From NCBI RefSeq assembly GCF_018100795.1, contig NZ_JAGJDY010000009.1, positions 1-64,000 on the forward strand: a stretch of 64,000 nucleotides of DNA. Reading direction: 5' to 3'. Origin of the DNA: Alteromonas sp. MMG017. GTDB lineage: Bacteria; Pseudomonadota; Gammaproteobacteria; Enterobacterales; Alteromonadaceae. A program made the position numbers and the translations under genes. Below the pieces are notes generated by a model. That model was not told the DNA's origin, made no database searches, and was given only the letters and a program-made list of their open reading frames with translations. Positions 32,610 through 41,622 of the stretch are shown one piece after another; position 1 is the first letter of the stretch, and each line of letters begins with the position of its first letter.

Positions 32610-35600
32610 AGGTCCAACTCCCCTTGTACTGCATCGGGTGACGGGCCATTTGAGGCTTGCTCGTCTAAAAGCTTTTCGCTTGAAGCTTCGTTATTTAAAG
32701 GCTTCTGGGCTGAGGGCTCTTCTGATGAAGCCTCGTCTTCTGAAATCACCGGGCCTAAAAACAAGTTATCTAAAGCCTGCAGCGTTACCGAATCTATGGG
32801 CGTGTAAAAGACGCCCTCCCCGTTCGTATTGCTTGGGTGCATGCCCCGTAAATACAAATAATACACGCCTCCAAAATGCGCTTCCGGCGTATAGTCAACG
32901 ATGGCATTTTTAAGGTATCTGTGCAGTGCTAAGCAATAGATTAAATACTGTAAGTCGTACAAATGATGCTGATTATTGGCGTTTAATGCCTGAGGCATAT
33001 AGTGCGATACGCTATCGCCCAGCCACGTAGATTTATAATCGGCAACATAGTACTTACCTTCATGGGTGAATATTAAGTCGATAAATCCGTGCATCATGCC
33101 TTCAAGAGCCGACATCATTAAAGACGGAACAGGCTCTGCTGGAAGAGCCTCTGATATCGATAAACTGGTATCAGATTCGCCACCGTTATCTAATGCAAGC
33201 TGCTTTGCCACAGACTTTCTATGCTCAAACAATATGTGTTTTAGTTCACTCCATTTACTGTCGTTCATTGGAAAATAAAACTCCGCTTCCCGAAGGGTTT
33301 GCCCCAGTGAAAGATCCGACAGGGTTAAATGACTTGGCGACTGGTTTGTACCCAGTGGCGTAGCCAGTACTTCGTCTAACCAGGTATATAAATCTTCAGT
33401 ACGCGATGCTTCTAACCCAAATCTAACGGCAAGTTCAGCCCCATTTTCATTCCAATTGGGCGCTGAAAAATCGTTAAGCTCAAGTAAGTCATGCAGTAAA
33501 TTACCGGCGCTCGCCCCTTTTTGTAAGGTAAAGCGTATTTGGTTCTCAGAAACAACCTCAACCGAGGTAACCGCAAAACCATCATCTGATGTTATCTCCT
33601 CGTCTCGCATTGTTTGCATAACAGGAATGCTGGGTACTGTTTGGCTAACCTCTTTTGCTGCTTGGCCTGCTGACATTACCGTCATGCGGCTAATGGCCGA
33701 GAAAGAATATAACCGCCAATCTTCGCTACTTGTCCCTTCAAAAGTTAACGTACTTAAGGGAACAACCACTTCTGTGCTGTCAAAGCTTGAATACTCATGC
33801 GCTAGCGAATCGGCACTAATGTGAGTGGCGTGAGCATCGGTTTCATTAGCAATGGCGTCTAGCATAGTGCCCCAATCACGGCCTTCATCGTCATTGATGT
33901 TAAGTGCATGGGCCAAGGCGCTTTTTTCATGCCCGTCTAATGGCAATACGCCCATATAACATCGATGGGCAGCTCGGGTAACGGCGACATAGGCTAATCG
34001 CATTTCCTCTGCGTCGCCCTCTTTGCGTACCCGTTCAATTGCCGTATTAGTGCGGCCCAATTGCAGCTGCAATTCTTGGCTCTGTTCATCGTAGTAAGTA
34101 AATATTTGCGAGTAAGACTTTCCGCTTTTCGCTGGATCACGGTAACCTGTAGCAAAGGGTACGAACACAATGGGATACTCTAGGCCCTTAGACCCATGCT
34201 GAGTCACCAAGCGTATTAACTGGCTGTCACTTTCAAGCCTAAGGGTCATTTCTTCATCGCTTTCAGGCTGATGAATTTGCTTGTGTAGCCAATCAAGTAA
34301 CTGCTCTGGGCGCTGATGCGTTGCCCCCGCTTTTTCTAAGGTTTCCGCTAGATGCTGGTAATTAGTAAGCGCACGCTCTACTTCAGAACCATATGGCGTG
34401 TAATTCTCTTGCATCAGGTGCAGCAATACGCTCATACAGCCTTTTTGCAGCCACATATCACGTAGTGAGGTGACCTTGTCGTAAGCCTCATCCCATAGCG
34501 CATCGTCTTCGTGATACAACAAGTTAACGAGGGTTTGCGGAGTGTATCCCCATAAAGGTGAAGCCAAACTAGAGGCCACCTTGCTAGTATCAGTATTGTG
34601 CCACACGCCATTGAGTAATCGCAGTACATCTTTAGCCTCGGGGGTAGCAAATAAATTACTTCTATCGCTTAAATAAACGCAGGCTAACCCCTGTTGCTGT
34701 AATACATATTTAATTACCGAGGCTTCATTACGGTTTTTTACCAATATGGCAATATCGGCAGGTTTTACTGGCCTAGCGGGTTCCTTTTCATCTACAAAAG
34801 TCACCTCGTTAAACAAACGGTAAATCTCTTGCGCTATCCACTGCGCTAACCCACGACGCAGCGTATTCGCATCACTTTTTTCATCTAAACTAAAACTCAC
34901 GTAATTCATTGCATCACGCTCAGCATTAGGATCGTGAAGTGGGTGCGTTGCTGCCGCGGCTTTGGGTGTAAATTCCACCGGATTATATTGAATATTAAAG
35001 CCAAACACATTTCTAGCGCTAGACTCTTTTGGAACTGACGCATGCGAGCTTGGTTCTTGTAGGTCGGGCTCTTGTAGCACAGGCGTTTGCGGAACCGGCG
35101 CGCCGTAAAACAACCGGTTATAGGCCTTCACCATGCCGGCCACCGAACGCCAGTTGGTGTTCATTACCCAGCGATAATCCGCCTGCTGCCCTGCTTTTAA
35201 ATAAGTAAAAATGTCGCCGCCCCTAAAGCGATAAATCGCTTGTTTAGGGTCGCCAATCATGAGTAGCGCGTTGTCACTGTTTCGCTTGCCTGCTCTTGAT
35301 TCAACGCCAGCATCTTTTTCGAAAGCTAAGCCGGGTTCGAAGCCCGTGTCTTCTGGAGCATTCACATCGACGACACTAGCGTCTGCGTTGGGGTAGACCG
35401 CATCTAAAATAGCGTATTGCTTGGCATCGGTATCTTGAAATTCATCAATTAAGGCAACGGGGAATTTCTTTCTAAGCTCGGGCACTAAGCTGTTATTAGG
35501 CTTAACCACTTCATCGGCGAGCATACGAATAAGGTCGTCAAAATCGATAACCCCAAGTTGCTGCTTTTGCGCCGCCACATTGGCTTTAATAAAACTAATA

Positions 35601-36739
35601 GCATCGTTAACCAGAGTAAAAACAGGAATTTTATCGAGGTTATCTTGCTTTTCTTTGCATGCCGCTAATATGGCATCGGCAAAGCCTTTAATCGGCGCAA
35701 GAATTTCTTTTACCCCAGACTTGTTTCGTCCAAACCGGCGGCCATCAAGAAACGCGGCGCCCTCTGGCGGTAACGGCTCATATTCAGCGCTTTCAAGCCA
35801 AGACTTGAGTGCAGCGAGTTCAGGCGTGCGCACGGCCTTATGATCAGGCTTTTTAAGTAATTGCTCATGTATAAGCGTTTCGTTATCCACAATATTATTA
35901 AAATGGAACGTAAACTGTGCGGGCGCAGTACTCTCGTTTTCGTGCAGGCTAGCGGTAAAAGCCTTCTCTATGGTTTCTTCATCTAACAAAACCGGTGTAA
36001 GCGCGCTTCTTACACTTGAAGAAAATTCATTTAATAGGCTGTCTGGCACATGCCAGCCTTGTTCAGCCAACAACATGAAGTCGGCTTCATTCTGCGAGAC
36101 TTTTCTTATCCAATCTTGCGCCGCTTGCAAATAAAGGTCGCTAGTGTCTTTACTTAAGTTCAGCGCCATTGCAAAACCACTGTTAAACGCTAATTGCCCA
36201 ATCACATGCTGGCAAAAGCCATGAATAGTAAAGACAGATGCATCATCGAGTTCAAGTTGCGCGGCTTTTAGCAGAGCCAAACTGTCTTTAGGTGAACAGG
36301 CCCGATATAAATGGGCATAAACAGGATCGGTACTGTTTAATAGCGCAGCTAAGTCAGTGTTTTCATTTAAACCGAGAGCGCTATTGTCATTCTCATCAGT
36401 TGTACTGCTAACACTTGTATCAGAGTCATCGACTTCCAAACACGCTTCCCAAAACGCGGAGGCTTCTCGTAGCGTTTTGGCCACACGGCCTTTAATTTCT
36501 TCGGTGGCCGCTTTGGTGAAGGTCATCACCAAAATCTCTTTTACGTTAAGTTTTTTCTCTAACAATAAGCGTAAGTATAAACGAGTGATGTTATAGGTTT
36601 TACCCGTGCCCGCACTGGCTTCAATTAAATGCCGTCCTTTTAATGGCATGGCTGGCACGTTTAGCAATTGGGCTTCTTTTGTGGACGAGGCTCTTGTAGA
36701 CAAAGCACTTGTGGATGCTTCACGGTTAGAAAAGCTCAT
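32606..36739 (-). CDS. recB: Exodeoxyribonuclease V subunit RecB (helicase-nuclease)
   Basis: The 1377-residue 3'-5' helicase and nuclease subunit. Walker A ASAGTGKT is at residues 41-48; other UvrD-type motifs include VMTFTKAATEEI, LIDEFQDTD, GDPKQAIYRFRG and LVTQHGSKGLEYPIVF. The C-terminal nuclease carries HGFIDLI and VADYKSTW (catalytic Asp and Lys). I start at ATG 36739, which forms an ATGA overlap with the recC stop, rather than 25 codons earlier inside recC. It exceeds E. coli RecB (1180 aa) through acidic, repeat-rich linkers such as PVLQEPDLQEPSS and the Glu/Ser-rich C-terminal tail. Confidence 0.97.
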   Translation of the reverse strand: MSFSNREASTSALSTRASSTKEAQLLNVPAMPLKGRHLIEASAGTGKTYNITRLYLRLLLEKKLNVKEILVMTFTKAATEEIKGRVAKTLREASAFWEACLEVDDSDTSVSSTTDENDNSALGLNENTDLAALLNSTDPVYAHLYRACSPKDSLALLKAAQLELDDASVFTIHGFCQHVIGQLAFNSGFAMALNLSKDTSDLYLQAAQDWIRKVSQNEADFMLLAEQGWHVPDSLLNEFSSSVRSALTPVLLDEETIEKAFTASLHENESTAPAQFTFHFNNIVDNETLIHEQLLKKPDHKAVRTPELAALKSWLESAEYEPLPPEGAAFLDGRRFGRNKSGVKEILAPIKGFADAILAACKEKQDNLDKIPVFTLVNDAISFIKANVAAQKQQLGVIDFDDLIRMLADEVVKPNNSLVPELRKKFPVALIDEFQDTDAKQYAILDAVYPNADASVVDVNAPEDTGFEPGLAFEKDAGVESRAGKRNSDNALLMIGDPKQAIYRFRGGDIFTYLKAGQQADYRWVMNTNWRSVAGMVKAYNRLFYGAPVPQTPVLQEPDLQEPSSHASVPKESSARNVFGFNIQYNPVEFTPKAAAATHPLHDPNAERDAMNYVSFSLDEKSDANTLRRGLAQWIAQEIYRLFNEVTFVDEKEPARPVKPADIAILVKNRNEASVIKYVLQQQGLACVYLSDRSNLFATPEAKDVLRLLNGVWHNTDTSKVASSLASPLWGYTPQTLVNLLYHEDDALWDEAYDKVTSLRDMWLQKGCMSVLLHLMQENYTPYGSEVERALTNYQHLAETLEKAGATHQRPEQLLDWLHKQIHQPESDEEMTLRLESDSQLIRLVTQHGSKGLEYPIVFVPFATGYRDPAKSGKSYSQIFTYYDEQSQELQLQLGRTNTAIERVRKEGDAEEMRLAYVAVTRAAHRCYMGVLPLDGHEKSALAHALNINDDEGRDWGTMLDAIANETDAHATHISADSLAHEYSSFDSTEVVVPLSTLTFEGTSSEDWRLYSFSAISRMTVMSAGQAAKEVSQTVPSIPVMQTMRDEEITSDDGFAVTSVEVVSENQIRFTLQKGASAGNLLHDLLELNDFSAPNWNENGAELAVRFGLEASRTEDLYTWLDEVLATPLGTNQSPSHLTLSDLSLGQTLREAEFYFPMNDSKWSELKHILFEHRKSVAKQLALDNGGESDTSLSISEALPAEPVPSLMMSALEGMMHGFIDLIFTHEGKYYVADYKSTWLGDSVSHYMPQALNANNQHHLYDLQYLIYCLALHRYLKNAIVDYTPEAHFGGVYYLYLRGMHPSNTNGEGVFYTPIDSVTLQALDNLFLGPVISEDEASSEEPSAQKPLNNEASSEKLLDEQASNGPSPDAVQGELDL

Positions 36740-39700
36740 AACTGCTCCTCTGATGAAATGTTGACGACCAAAGCAAACACTAAAAATGCGTGTGTGGCTG
36801 GCACATCTTCCCAACTCACGCCATCAGGAAATAACCATTTAACATAAGGGTTACTCGCGATATCAGCGGTAAATTGCCCCGATGACTGTAGCCAATTTTT
36901 AAGTATGCGCTGGGCATCATCACTGGCAAAAAATGCGCGTATATCAGGTATGAGCGACTTGCTGAGTTCCTCTGTGTTTTCGGTATCAACACTACCTTGT
37001 TCACCAATATCTTCTATACCTTGTATACCGTGGGCCTCAAGGCTAGCAAGAAATGTGGGTAAGGTGACTTTGTTTGCCAAAAGGGTGCCAGGTGATTTCT
37101 TAGTACCACTTACAACAGAACTCATTAATGAGCTATACACGGGCGTTGGGGCGCTTAATATGCCAACGAATAATGATTCAATACTTAACAAAATTTGGCG
37201 GGCAGTGTTTTTGTCCACTGCTGGAAACGTGCGCTTCATTAACTTGGTTTCACCTTTTACCCAATCGCAGTAAAAGATATCTAGCGGGTATTGAGTGTGG
37301 GGTGTTACTTCATCGCTTGCGCTAAACACCAGCTGGGTCATAAAGTACCCTAAGGCTCTTATATCATTCACCTTACCTGCGCACGGCTGCATTAGGCTGT
37401 TTCCGCCTTCAAGCGCACTGGCAGTAAAGGTAAAGTGGTTGCCTGCAAATTGCGATCGTTTAGGTTCGGCGTCATGGGGGCCCATCGCTTGGGTAAGGGC
37501 TACCGCGCTTTCCTTCCACAGCTCTAGCTCCTCTTGAGCCACAGGGTTATTGGGAATATCACCACGAAGCGCGGCGAATTGCACTACTCTATCGCTGTGC
37601 TGAAGGGTTGCCGCATTCGCATCATCAAATGAAGCACTGGAAGAAAACATAGCATCGAGTACTTGGTATCGCACTAGCGCATTTGTTTCAAAAGGTTCGC
37701 TATTGTCTAACAAGGTGAATGACTGGGATAAGTTTACCCCTAATCGCTGCTGCGAAAAGAACGCTAGTGGATCGCGAAACGCGCGTGCCACCTGCATACA
37801 CTGAAAGCTGGTATTTTCAGGAGTGCTGTCTACCGCCAAAGGCGTGAGTGAACTTTCTATTTCAGGGCTTTCTATTTCAGGGCTTTCGGTTTCGGCGGCA
37901 GTCGAAACAGCATCACGTAGTGATTGGGCTAAGCGCAACCAGCCCGTTTCATAGCTAGGAAGTGTGCCGGTAAACGCACTTTCACTGAACGGGTGCAATG
38001 GCGCATGTTTTAAATAATGGCCAATATTTACCTGATAGCCCGTATCTAACATATCCAGAAATTCGCCCAATACTAAGCTAGGCTGACGCTCACTGTTATT
38101 TTTTACATCGTTACCTTGGTAGCTTAAATACAGGCTTTCTCTGGCCGAAATAATCGCTTCTAAAAACAGATAACGGTCTTCTAAACGACGGGAACGGTCG
38201 CCTACTCTTCTATCAGGCCCCGCCATTAAATCGAGGCCTAACGGTGTAGACTTACGAGGAAACTCGCTATCGTTAAGCCCTAATATGCACACTTTTTTAA
38301 ACGGGATACTACGCATAGGCAGCATAGAACACACCGTGACTTGCCCCGTCATAAAGTGGTTACCTGCATCGGGAGACGAGAAACGACTTAGCAGTAATTC
38401 CCTCACCTGACGTAAACTTAAATCGTAGGTATAACCTGCTTCTTCACATCGAGCAGCCAAATCAGCGGCTACCTTAGCAATAAGATCCCAGCTGTGCTCT
38501 TGCTCTTTGGTTGGGGTAAAGCAGGTATCACGCAGTGCTAATAAATCGGCACCCCACGCATTCGGGCTTCGCGGGGTATTAAGCTCAGTAGCAAATCTGC
38601 CAAGCAGCTCGATAACATGGATAAGCTTACCTAGAGTTACCGTCGACTGCCCCTCCACATCGGGAATGGTCAGCATGTCATCGATAATACCTTCGCTATC
38701 AGGCGCTAACATACCTAACAATAAACGCCTAATTCCCCACCACCAGCTGTAAGTGTTTTCATGGGTGGCCCCTGCCGATACATTGGCTTTGTGGCTGCCG
38801 TCTAACCCCCAGTGAATATGAGCTTGCTTAAGCCATACTGTCATTTGGTCAATATCATCTTGCGCAATACTAAAGCGCTTTTGTACCGCATCTAGTTGCA
38901 AGTAATCGACAATATCTGATACACCAAAACGGCTATCTGGCAAATGAAGGAGTGTCATGTAAGCAGCAATAAGAGGCTCTGCATCCATTGGGCTTCTATC
39001 GGCAATAGAACATGGCAAGCGCACTGGTCCATTGCCCCCTAGCGGTTTGGTTCCCACACGATGAAATACCGTGTCTACAAATGGGGCGTAGTTTTCTATC
39101 GCGGGGCACATCACCAGCACATCAGATGGCGTTCGTGAAGTGTCTTGCGATAACCAGTGCAGTAAATGATCGTGCAGCACCTGTACTTCACGTAGCGCTG
39201 AATGGGTACACATAATGGTGACACTGTCATCAGTGTTTTCACAGGCGTCTGCTTCTGTGCTTTTTATACTTGCGAAAGGCGTTGCCGGTAACGCTTCCAA
39301 TATATCGTTATGAATTTGGTTCAGTAATAAGATTTCACCGCTTTCACTATCAGCTGGAATGGGGGCATCGAAGGCACTGACTTCAAACGTATCTAAATCG
39401 GTGAGCAAATTAAAAAGCTCTCTGCCCTGCTGGCCCAAATTACCTAATAACGGGTTACTTTGATCCGTCTGCATCCATTTCTCTAGCCCGTCCATGCGTA
39501 GCTGCCTTGCGAGTTCGCTATCGCTTTTCGCATCGCCCCAGTAATTAACACTGGGGTTCAAATGAAAAATATGAATATCGATGTGCGCCGCTAGCGCATC
39601 GAAAAAGGCAATCAACTGCGGCGCCATGGTGTTAATAGCAAACACCACAATACGGTTGGGTAATTCGCTAACGCCGCTTTCAAGATGACCGTCGTTATTT

Positions 39701-40290
39701 AACGCGGTAAGGGTAAGTTGGTGCAGCCTTGCGGGGTGCAAAGGTTCTTGCTTGGCTAGATGACGCCATATTTCACTTTGCCAAATTTCAGACTCATCAT
39801 TCGTTTTGCGCTGGTTTTCTTCCCACGCAAACAACCAATCTGGGCGATATAATAAGTACTGCTCGAATACATCGGCTAATGCGGTTGCCAATTGCAATCG
39901 CTGTACGCCCTGCTCTTGCTCACTTCCCGCTTGTAACCAGTATTTATTAACCTGCTCAAACGCTGTTGTAGATTGTAGAGATGGTTCCTGTAAAAGTGCA
40001 TCAATGCGCCATGCAAGCACTTCTCGTCGGTAAGGCGACTGCTTAGGTACTTTATCTTTACCCAACACTAACCTTGCCGTGTTCCACATAAAGCGAACCG
40101 GTAAAGGAAAATCAAGGTTCATCGCCACGCCTTGCTCTTTAGCAAGTTGCATACTTACCCAATGCTGCATGCCTGGGCTTTCTACCAGTATGGTTTCAGG
40201 GGTAAAAACGCCATTAGGTTGATGCTTGATTAGCGTAGTAAGAAGGAAGCTGAGGTGTTCAAGTTTGTTCGATGGATAAAGCGCGAGCAA
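36736..40290 (-). CDS. recC: Exodeoxyribonuclease V subunit RecC (Chi recognition)
   Basis: The 1184-residue RecC scaffold, which holds an inactivated helicase fold and reads Chi. The N-terminus LALYPSNKLEHLSFLL is typical. The start codon is TTG at 40290 with AAAGGA eight bases upstream; no ATG fits. A 15-bp repeat in the linker (37853-37882) encodes ESPEI twice. The first gene of recCBD here, unlike E. coli, where ptrA lies between recC and recB. Its leader contains the candidate small RNA at 40440-40570, so read-through or an internal promoter below it must drive the operon. Confidence 0.96.
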   Translation of the reverse strand: MLALYPSNKLEHLSFLLTTLIKHQPNGVFTPETILVESPGMQHWVSMQLAKEQGVAMNLDFPLPVRFMWNTARLVLGKDKVPKQSPYRREVLAWRIDALLQEPSLQSTTAFEQVNKYWLQAGSEQEQGVQRLQLATALADVFEQYLLYRPDWLFAWEENQRKTNDESEIWQSEIWRHLAKQEPLHPARLHQLTLTALNNDGHLESGVSELPNRIVVFAINTMAPQLIAFFDALAAHIDIHIFHLNPSVNYWGDAKSDSELARQLRMDGLEKWMQTDQSNPLLGNLGQQGRELFNLLTDLDTFEVSAFDAPIPADSESGEILLLNQIHNDILEALPATPFASIKSTEADACENTDDSVTIMCTHSALREVQVLHDHLLHWLSQDTSRTPSDVLVMCPAIENYAPFVDTVFHRVGTKPLGGNGPVRLPCSIADRSPMDAEPLIAAYMTLLHLPDSRFGVSDIVDYLQLDAVQKRFSIAQDDIDQMTVWLKQAHIHWGLDGSHKANVSAGATHENTYSWWWGIRRLLLGMLAPDSEGIIDDMLTIPDVEGQSTVTLGKLIHVIELLGRFATELNTPRSPNAWGADLLALRDTCFTPTKEQEHSWDLIAKVAADLAARCEEAGYTYDLSLRQVRELLLSRFSSPDAGNHFMTGQVTVCSMLPMRSIPFKKVCILGLNDSEFPRKSTPLGLDLMAGPDRRVGDRSRRLEDRYLFLEAIISARESLYLSYQGNDVKNNSERQPSLVLGEFLDMLDTGYQVNIGHYLKHAPLHPFSESAFTGTLPSYETGWLRLAQSLRDAVSTAAETESPEIESPEIESSLTPLAVDSTPENTSFQCMQVARAFRDPLAFFSQQRLGVNLSQSFTLLDNSEPFETNALVRYQVLDAMFSSSASFDDANAATLQHSDRVVQFAALRGDIPNNPVAQEELELWKESAVALTQAMGPHDAEPKRSQFAGNHFTFTASALEGGNSLMQPCAGKVNDIRALGYFMTQLVFSASDEVTPHTQYPLDIFYCDWVKGETKLMKRTFPAVDKNTARQILLSIESLFVGILSAPTPVYSSLMSSVVSGTKKSPGTLLANKVTLPTFLASLEAHGIQGIEDIGEQGSVDTENTEELSKSLIPDIRAFFASDDAQRILKNWLQSSGQFTADIASNPYVKWLFPDGVSWEDVPATHAFLVFALVVNISSEEQL

Positions 40291-40439
40291 TCGGAAAATC
40301 CTTTGTCGTATTCAGCGGGCGTTATGATATTGAGTGTATCGTAATTCAATGAAGAGGTAAGCTGAATTTAAACAGATTTAAGCGATATTATTAAAGGAAA
40401 GCGTTTAGTTGATGACTACTAGGAAGAGACAATAAAAAG

Positions 40440-40570
40440 AAAAAAACCCATACAGGCCTCAGGACACGAAAAACCTGTATGGGTAAGGTTTACGGGTTAC
40501 CCAGTAGCAACGTGAATAAGCGTTGCCTGGCGCTCATTCACGTTAGCGCTACTGCATAACACAGTTAACA
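40440..40570 (-). ncRNA. Candidate RpoN-dependent small RNA of about 130 nt
   Basis: Minus-strand transcript predicted from a sigma-54 promoter (next entry). It begins about 17 nt before a long hairpin: AGTAGC/GCTACT (40503-40508 with 40548-40553), ACGTGAAT/ATTCACGT (40510-40517 with 40536-40543) and AGCG/CGCT. It ends with a terminator stem ACCCATACAGG/CCTGTATGGGT (40446-40456 with 40474-40484) followed by seven U on the minus strand. A single-stranded linker of about 18 nt separates the two hairpins and could be the pairing region. It lies 150 bases upstream of recC, so it could instead be an attenuated recCBD leader. No known RNA family was recognised. Confidence 0.6.
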
Positions 40571-40580
40571 AAAATGATTT

Positions 40581-40598
40581 TGCAGGTTAAGTGCCAAC
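40581..40598 (-). promoter_or_regulatory. Candidate sigma-54 (RpoN) promoter
   Basis: Read on the minus strand: TTGGCACTTAACCTGCA. The -24 element TTGGCAC is perfect, the -12 element CTGCA has one mismatch to TTGCA, and GG to GC spacing is exactly 10. Predicted start near 40570, pointing into the hairpins of the candidate small RNA. Confidence 0.65.
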
Positions 40599-40666
40599 TT
40601 TTAATTCAAATAAAATCAACAACTTAATTAAACCTGTGTTTTATATAAGTCTTTCCTTAGGTTACT

Positions 40667-40696
40667 AATGGTGCAGGTGCACCATTTATGCACCAT
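40667..40696. promoter_or_regulatory. Palindrome, possible enhancer-binding site
   Basis: AATGGTGCA-GG-TGCACCATT is a perfect 9-bp-arm palindrome (40667-40686), followed by another half-site TGCACCAT (40689-40696). It lies about 75-100 bp upstream of the -24 element at 40594-40595, the normal distance for a sigma-54 activator site. The half-site resembles the NtrC half-site but the arms are everted. Confidence 0.5.
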
Positions 40697-40862
40697 GAAT
40701 TCAGCCCGTGTTTCGGACTAAACCTGCAACAGCATTACCTTAAATAAGTCATCAATAAACATTCACTGACTCTTCGCATTGCAGTACAATTTCCTCAATT
40801 AGAAATTAGGCTTACCGCAACGTAACGCTTAATTTGATAAAGACATCGTTTTAGGAATAATA

Positions 40863-41516
40863 ATGCTTACACAACAACAACTTGCCACCATGCTCGCACT
40901 ACAAGACAAAATGAACACAAAAGTTAATCCCGATTGGATTAATGCAGGCTACGGTTATTTGCGAGCCGCTATGGTGGAATCTGTTGAAGCGATTGAACAC
41001 CACGGCTGGAAATGGTGGAAAGCACAGCAAAAAGATTTGCCACAACTGCAAATGGAATTGGTCGATATTTGGCACTTCGCGCTATCTGCGTGCATCATCG
41101 ATTCTGAAGGTGAAGTCAGTACTGCTGCTGAAAGCATTGCCGCACAATTAGCTTTAGGTGATGTAACCGTTACTTTCGACGGTAGAGACTACCAACCAAA
41201 ACAGCAATCGCTGTTAGACAACTTAGAATTGATGACAGGGCTTTGTGCCGCTAAACGTTTTAGTGTGCCGCTTTTCATGGAAATTGTTGAGCAGTGCGAT
41301 ATGCATGCCGACGAACTTTATCGTCAATACGTGGGCAAAAACGTTCTAAACTTTTTCCGTCAAGATAACGGTTATAAAGAAGGCACCTACAAAAAAGAAT
41401 GGCAAGGACGTGAAGATAACGAACATTTGGTTGAAGTCATGAATGACTTAAACCTATCAGACGCTAGTTTCAGTGACAACGTGTATAAAGGGCTTCAGGC
41501 AAGATACACAGCCTAA
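40863..41516 (+). CDS. Dimeric (all-alpha) dUTP diphosphatase
   Basis: A 217-residue all-alpha NTP pyrophosphohydrolase of the dUTPase_2 family, hydrolysing dUTP to dUMP and keeping uracil out of DNA. Seen: the N-terminal helix LALQDKMNTKVNPDW, metal-ligand helices MVESVEAIEHHGWKWWK (ExxE) and QMELVDIWHFALSA (ExxD), and the later KNVLNFFRQDNGYKEGTY. Unrelated in fold to the trimeric Dut. Monocistronic, ended by the terminator at 41564-41593; divergent from the small RNA and recC. Confidence 0.93.
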   Translation: MLTQQQLATMLALQDKMNTKVNPDWINAGYGYLRAAMVESVEAIEHHGWKWWKAQQKDLPQLQMELVDIWHFALSACIIDSEGEVSTAAESIAAQLALGDVTVTFDGRDYQPKQQSLLDNLELMTGLCAAKRFSVPLFMEIVEQCDMHADELYRQYVGKNVLNFFRQDNGYKEGTYKKEWQGREDNEHLVEVMNDLNLSDASFSDNVYKGLQARYTA

Positions 41517-41563
41517 TTTAACTGACATTGGGCTATTCGCTTTTACCTAGCTGCACTTACAAA

Positions 41564-41593
41564 AAAGCCGAGCATAATAATATGCTCGGCTTT
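41564..41593. terminator. Bidirectional rho-independent terminator
   Basis: AAAGCCGAGCATA and TATGCTCGGCTTT form a perfect 13-bp stem with an ATAA loop between the convergent dUTPase and acyl-CoA ligase genes. Confidence 0.92.
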
Positions 41594-41622
41594 ATCATTA
41601 TTTACGCTACTAACTTATTGAG

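Noticed and set aside
34432-34650. Open frames on the other strand or frame inside recB, recC and the GGDEF gene
   Set aside because: Shadows of long, well-supported coding sequences; no independent start signals or domains.
36740-36814. Longer N-terminus for RecB
   Set aside because: It would be read inside recC, is not RecB-like, and the ATGA overlap start at 36739 is the coupled one.
40501-40560. Bulged inverted repeat resembling a folded attC (CAAC...GTTA)
   Set aside because: Boxes do not fit RYYYAAC/GTTRRRY, it lies in core genome far from the array, and a promoter and terminator around it fit a structured RNA better.
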